5,799 nucleotides of DNA from Cyanobacteria bacterium UBA8803 (GTDB lineage Bacteria; Cyanobacteriota; Cyanobacteriia; Cyanobacteriales; Coleofasciculaceae): NCBI GenBank assembly GCA_003505715.1, contig DNXU01000284.1:1-5799 (forward strand), given 5' to 3'. Both the position numbers and the translations under genes were made by a program. The notes under the pieces are model-generated. The model ran no database searches, was not told where the DNA came from, and saw only the letters and a program-made list of their open reading frames with translations. Below, one piece after another: positions 2,999 through 5,799 of this stretch (position 1 is the stretch's first letter; each line of letters opens with the position of its first letter).

Positions 2999-5782
2999 GT
3001 GCTACAGTCAGAACTCAACCAGGACGACTTACTGCGCCGGATTACCAACCATATTCGTCAATCTCTGGAATTAGAAGAGATTTTAAACGCAACCGTTGCC
3101 GAAATCCGGTCATTATTAGGAACTGACCGGGTCATGGTTTACCAATTTAATGAGTCTGGCGCTGGAAAGGTAATTGCTGAGTCCAGACAAGAAGCAATAC
3201 TTCCTTCACTCAAAGGATTGCATTTTCCAGCAGACGATATTCCGGAAAAAGCGCGTCAGTTGTATCTTAAGGCACATTTACGTTCTATTGTTGATGTGGC
3301 AGCTGGGGTAATTGGTTGGTCGCCAATCGAAAGCTTAGGCCGTCAGGGAATTTTCTATCGCCCTGTAGACCCCTGCCATGCAGCGTACCTGAGTGCCATG
3401 GGTGTTAAGTCTTCAATGGTGCTGCCCATTTTGCATTATGACCTTCAGTCTCAACATCCTCAAGAGCAGCTGTGGGGTTTGTTAGTATCTCATCACGCCC
3501 AACCCCGTGCTATAGATCAAGAGGAACTGCAAATCGTGCAGTCGGTAGTCGATCAGGTTTCTATTGCGATCGCTCAGGCAAATCTCTTGTCTCAAGCCCG
3601 CCAACAGCACGCTTGTGAAGCAACTATTAATCGGGTATCTACTCTGTTGCATTCCCTACCGACTATTGAACTGCAAGCGGCGCTGGAAGAGACTGTTACC
3701 GCTCTGCAAGGGACTGGCGGCAGGCTTTACATTGCCGCTAACAAAACCAATGAGACTGCTGAGTTACTCTGCTGCGGGACTCAGCCAACTCTACGCGATG
3801 GGGAAAAGGAGATCTTGATTGAAGAGCATCCTGTCTTTACCAGTTGGGTAGCTTTGGCAAAGGAGATTTCAGGTTGCCAGCCCCTGATGGTTAGTGACTT
3901 GCATACAACTTCCAGCTTAAGTCCTCTGGTGCCTGCCTTCAGTACTACTCCAATTCGGGGTTGGTTGGTGTTGCCGTTGTATTATCGCGGCTCATTTCTC
4001 GGCTACCTGAGTATTTTTCGTTCCCAAATTACCCAAGAAATTCTCTGGGCAGGGCATTTTAACCCTAACGAAAAACAACAACTTCCCCGCCAATCTTTTG
4101 AAGGATGGCCAGAGTTAAAACTCGATCGAGTCCAAGCTTGGACAAAGCACGATCTTGACTTGGCGATCGCGTTAGGCCATCACTTCGCCATGGCCATCGA
4201 ACAGTATAAACTGTACTCTCAGGTGCAGTCTCTCAACAGCAACCTAGAACGCCAAGTTGTTGAACGCACGGCTAAATTACAACAGTCTTTGGAACAGGGG
4301 CGAGCTTTGTTTAGCGTGGTTACGAAAATCCGAGAATCCCTGGATGTCGAGACTATTTTCCAGGCCACAACTACGGAGGTTCGGCAACTACTCAATGCTG
4401 ACCGCGTAGCGGTCTTTCGTTTTAGTATGGGCGAGGATCGAGATCGTGTCTACGATGGCGGAGAATTCATCTGGGAGGACGTACAACCTGGTTGTCCCTC
4501 AATCCTCGGCGTCAAAATCTACGATCGCTGTTTCGGCGAGCGTTATGCGGCGCTATGCGATCGCGGGCGAATTTTAGCCGTAGCAGATATCTATAAGAAG
4601 GATTTCCAACCTTGCTATATCCAGCAGCTGGCACAGTTACAAATCCGAGCTAATCTATTAGTGCCCTTACTCCAAGGCGGAATAGGCACGGGGGTTCCTT
4701 CTTCAGTCTGGGGATGGCTCTGCATTCATCAATGCCGGAAACCCCGAAATTGGGACGCCTTTGAAATTGAATTTGTTAAGCAAATTGCAGCCCATCTCAG
4801 CGTTGCCTTACAGCAAGCGGAACTATTGGCTCATACCCAGGAGCAAGCCCAACAATTGGCGATCGCATTCCAGAATCTCCAGCAAACCCAGGCTCAACTC
4901 ATTCAAACTGAAAAAATGTCCAGTTTGGGGCGGTTGATTGCTGGTGTAGCTCACGAAATTAATAACCCCATTAACTTTATTTACGGTAACCTGTTTCACA
5001 CCAGTGAGTACGCTCGGGATTTGCTGAATATAATTCACCTCTATCAGGAATATTACCCCAATCGTGTTCCTAAGATTACCGAACTTGAGGAGTCTATTGA
5101 CTTAGAGTTTCTGAAGGCTGATTTCCCCAAAATCGTGGATTCGATGCAAATTGGAGTCGATCGCATCCGCCAGTTAGTGCTATCTCTGAGGAATTTTTCA
5201 CGCCTCGATCAAGCGGATAAGAAGTGGGTTGATATCCACGAAGGGCTAGAGAGTACGCTGTTGATTTTGCAACATCGACTCAAAATTATACCGCCCAATT
5301 CTAGCATCCAGATGGTTAAAAATTATGGGAAGTTACCCCTGGTGGAGTGCTATACCAGTCAGCTTAATCAGGTCTTCATGAACGTTCTGAGTAATGCGAT
5401 TGATGCCTTGGAAGAGTATAGCGCCCTGCGGACAAAAGCAGAAATTGAAAATTCACCGCCTCGGATTATCATCTCTACCAGCGTTAAGCACGCTAACCAC
5501 AACGAGACAACTGTTGAGTTAAACGATGCATCGGTTAATGATGATGTTGCTACCGTTGTGATTAGGATTGCCGATAATGGGTCAGGGATGACTCCTGCAC
5601 TGCAAGCTCAAATCTTCGATCCGTTTTTCACCACCAAGCCGATCGGTAAAGGCACGGGGTTGGGGCTGTCGATTAGTTATCAAATTGTAGTGGAAAAACA
5701 TGGCGGTAGGTTTGAATGTTTTTCCCATCCTGGAAAGGGAACGGAGTTTTTGATTGAGATTCCGATACGGCAATCTAAGTAA
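2999..5782 (+). CDS. Three-GAF hybrid sensor histidine kinase, candidate cyanobacteriochrome
   Basis: 927 residues, soluble, with no transmembrane segment. GAF1 (about 10-200) has a phytochrome-like GLHFPADDIPEKAR (73-86) and a Cys-His pair, C126-H127, in DPCHAAYLSAMGV, the canonical bilin attachment site. GAF2 (about 205-403) is divergent and lacks that site. GAF3 (about 433-610) has DRCF (509-512), matching the DXCF motif, then C539 28 residues on at the canonical site, followed by Tyr540 in place of the usual His. Helical linkers lie at about 404-440 and 600-640. HisKA has phospho-acceptor H652 (AHEINNP). HATPase_c has an N-box with N795 and N799, G1 DNGSGM (859-864), FDPFF and GKGTGLGL (883-890). 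The kinase core is therefore complete. The inferred role is light-sensing autophosphorylation and transfer to an unseen response regulator. Start: GTG at 2999, since an in-frame TAG lies at 2984; AGAGAG at 2985-2990 is a weak ribosome site. Bilin binding is inferred; if absent, it is a GAF kinase for another cue. Confidence 0.93.
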   Translation: MLQSELNQDDLLRRITNHIRQSLELEEILNATVAEIRSLLGTDRVMVYQFNESGAGKVIAESRQEAILPSLKGLHFPADDIPEKARQLYLKAHLRSIVDVAAGVIGWSPIESLGRQGIFYRPVDPCHAAYLSAMGVKSSMVLPILHYDLQSQHPQEQLWGLLVSHHAQPRAIDQEELQIVQSVVDQVSIAIAQANLLSQARQQHACEATINRVSTLLHSLPTIELQAALEETVTALQGTGGRLYIAANKTNETAELLCCGTQPTLRDGEKEILIEEHPVFTSWVALAKEISGCQPLMVSDLHTTSSLSPLVPAFSTTPIRGWLVLPLYYRGSFLGYLSIFRSQITQEILWAGHFNPNEKQQLPRQSFEGWPELKLDRVQAWTKHDLDLAIALGHHFAMAIEQYKLYSQVQSLNSNLERQVVERTAKLQQSLEQGRALFSVVTKIRESLDVETIFQATTTEVRQLLNADRVAVFRFSMGEDRDRVYDGGEFIWEDVQPGCPSILGVKIYDRCFGERYAALCDRGRILAVADIYKKDFQPCYIQQLAQLQIRANLLVPLLQGGIGTGVPSSVWGWLCIHQCRKPRNWDAFEIEFVKQIAAHLSVALQQAELLAHTQEQAQQLAIAFQNLQQTQAQLIQTEKMSSLGRLIAGVAHEINNPINFIYGNLFHTSEYARDLLNIIHLYQEYYPNRVPKITELEESIDLEFLKADFPKIVDSMQIGVDRIRQLVLSLRNFSRLDQADKKWVDIHEGLESTLLILQHRLKIIPPNSSIQMVKNYGKLPLVECYTSQLNQVFMNVLSNAIDALEEYSALRTKAEIENSPPRIIISTSVKHANHNETTVELNDASVNDDVATVVIRIADNGSGMTPALQAQIFDPFFTTKPIGKGTGLGLSISYQIVVEKHGGRFECFSHPGKGTEFLIEIPIRQSK

Positions 5783-5785
5783 TAA

Positions 5786-5799
5786 GGATGAGGGATGAG
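5786..5799. repeat. GGATGAG direct repeat running off the right edge
   Basis: Two exact heptamers GGATGAG follow immediately after the tandem stops TAATAA of the kinase (5780-5785). They may begin a longer short-tandem-repeat array beyond the window. The motif resembles the GTGAGGG repeat at the left edge and lies in the same orientation. Confidence 0.55.

Overview
The window is cyanobacterial chromosomal DNA, probably from a filamentous or otherwise large-genome species. Seven copies of the cyanobacterial HIP1 octamer GCGATCGC (starting at 1035, 2076, 2465, 3566, 4163, 4557 and 4859) point to this, as do the gene families: a long GAF-domain sensor kinase with bilin-type motifs and a cyanobacterial SH3-like/HTH protein. 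G-rich short tandem repeats at both window edges, in the same orientation, also fit. There is no rRNA, tRNA, CRISPR array or intact insertion sequence.

Layout, left to right. 1-75 is a degenerate GGTGAGGG/AGTGAGGG octamer repeat running off the left edge. 111-1079 (minus) encodes a 322-residue protein with an SH3-like middle and a C-terminal helix-turn-helix, driven by a near-consensus promoter (TTGATA-N17-TATAAT) at 1107-1135. 1080-2262 is a 1.18-kb divergent intergenic region. Its left half is AT-rich and palindrome-laden, including a perfect 44-bp palindrome at 1706-1749. Its right half is richer in GC, has several short dyads, and ends in a structured leader with a 32-codon reading frame whose stop overlaps the next start as ATGA. 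2263-2760 (plus) is a NADAR/YbiA-type N-glycosidase, followed by a stem-loop at 2829-2861. 2999-5782 (plus, GTG start) is a 927-residue soluble hybrid of three GAF domains and a histidine kinase. A GGATGAG repeat starts right after its stop and runs off the right edge.

The most informative object is the sensor kinase. GAF1 carries a phytochrome-like PADDIP motif and a Cys-His pair (C126-H127). GAF2 is divergent and has no bilin-site motif. GAF3 carries a DXCF motif (D509-C511-F512) and, 28 residues later, a second cysteine (C539) at the canonical bilin position, but followed by Tyr instead of His. HisKA (H652) and a complete HATPase_c follow. The inference is a candidate two-chromophore cyanobacteriochrome kinase with different photochemistry in its two bilin-type GAFs. 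No partner response regulator is inside the window.

The three genes do not form an obvious pathway. The HTH protein and the NADAR gene are divergent across a long spacer, and the kinase probably forms a separate transcription unit after the stem-loop. I see no convincing complete novel system here. The items most worth checking are the photoreceptor architecture, the 44-bp palindrome and the leader/overlap at the NADAR start.
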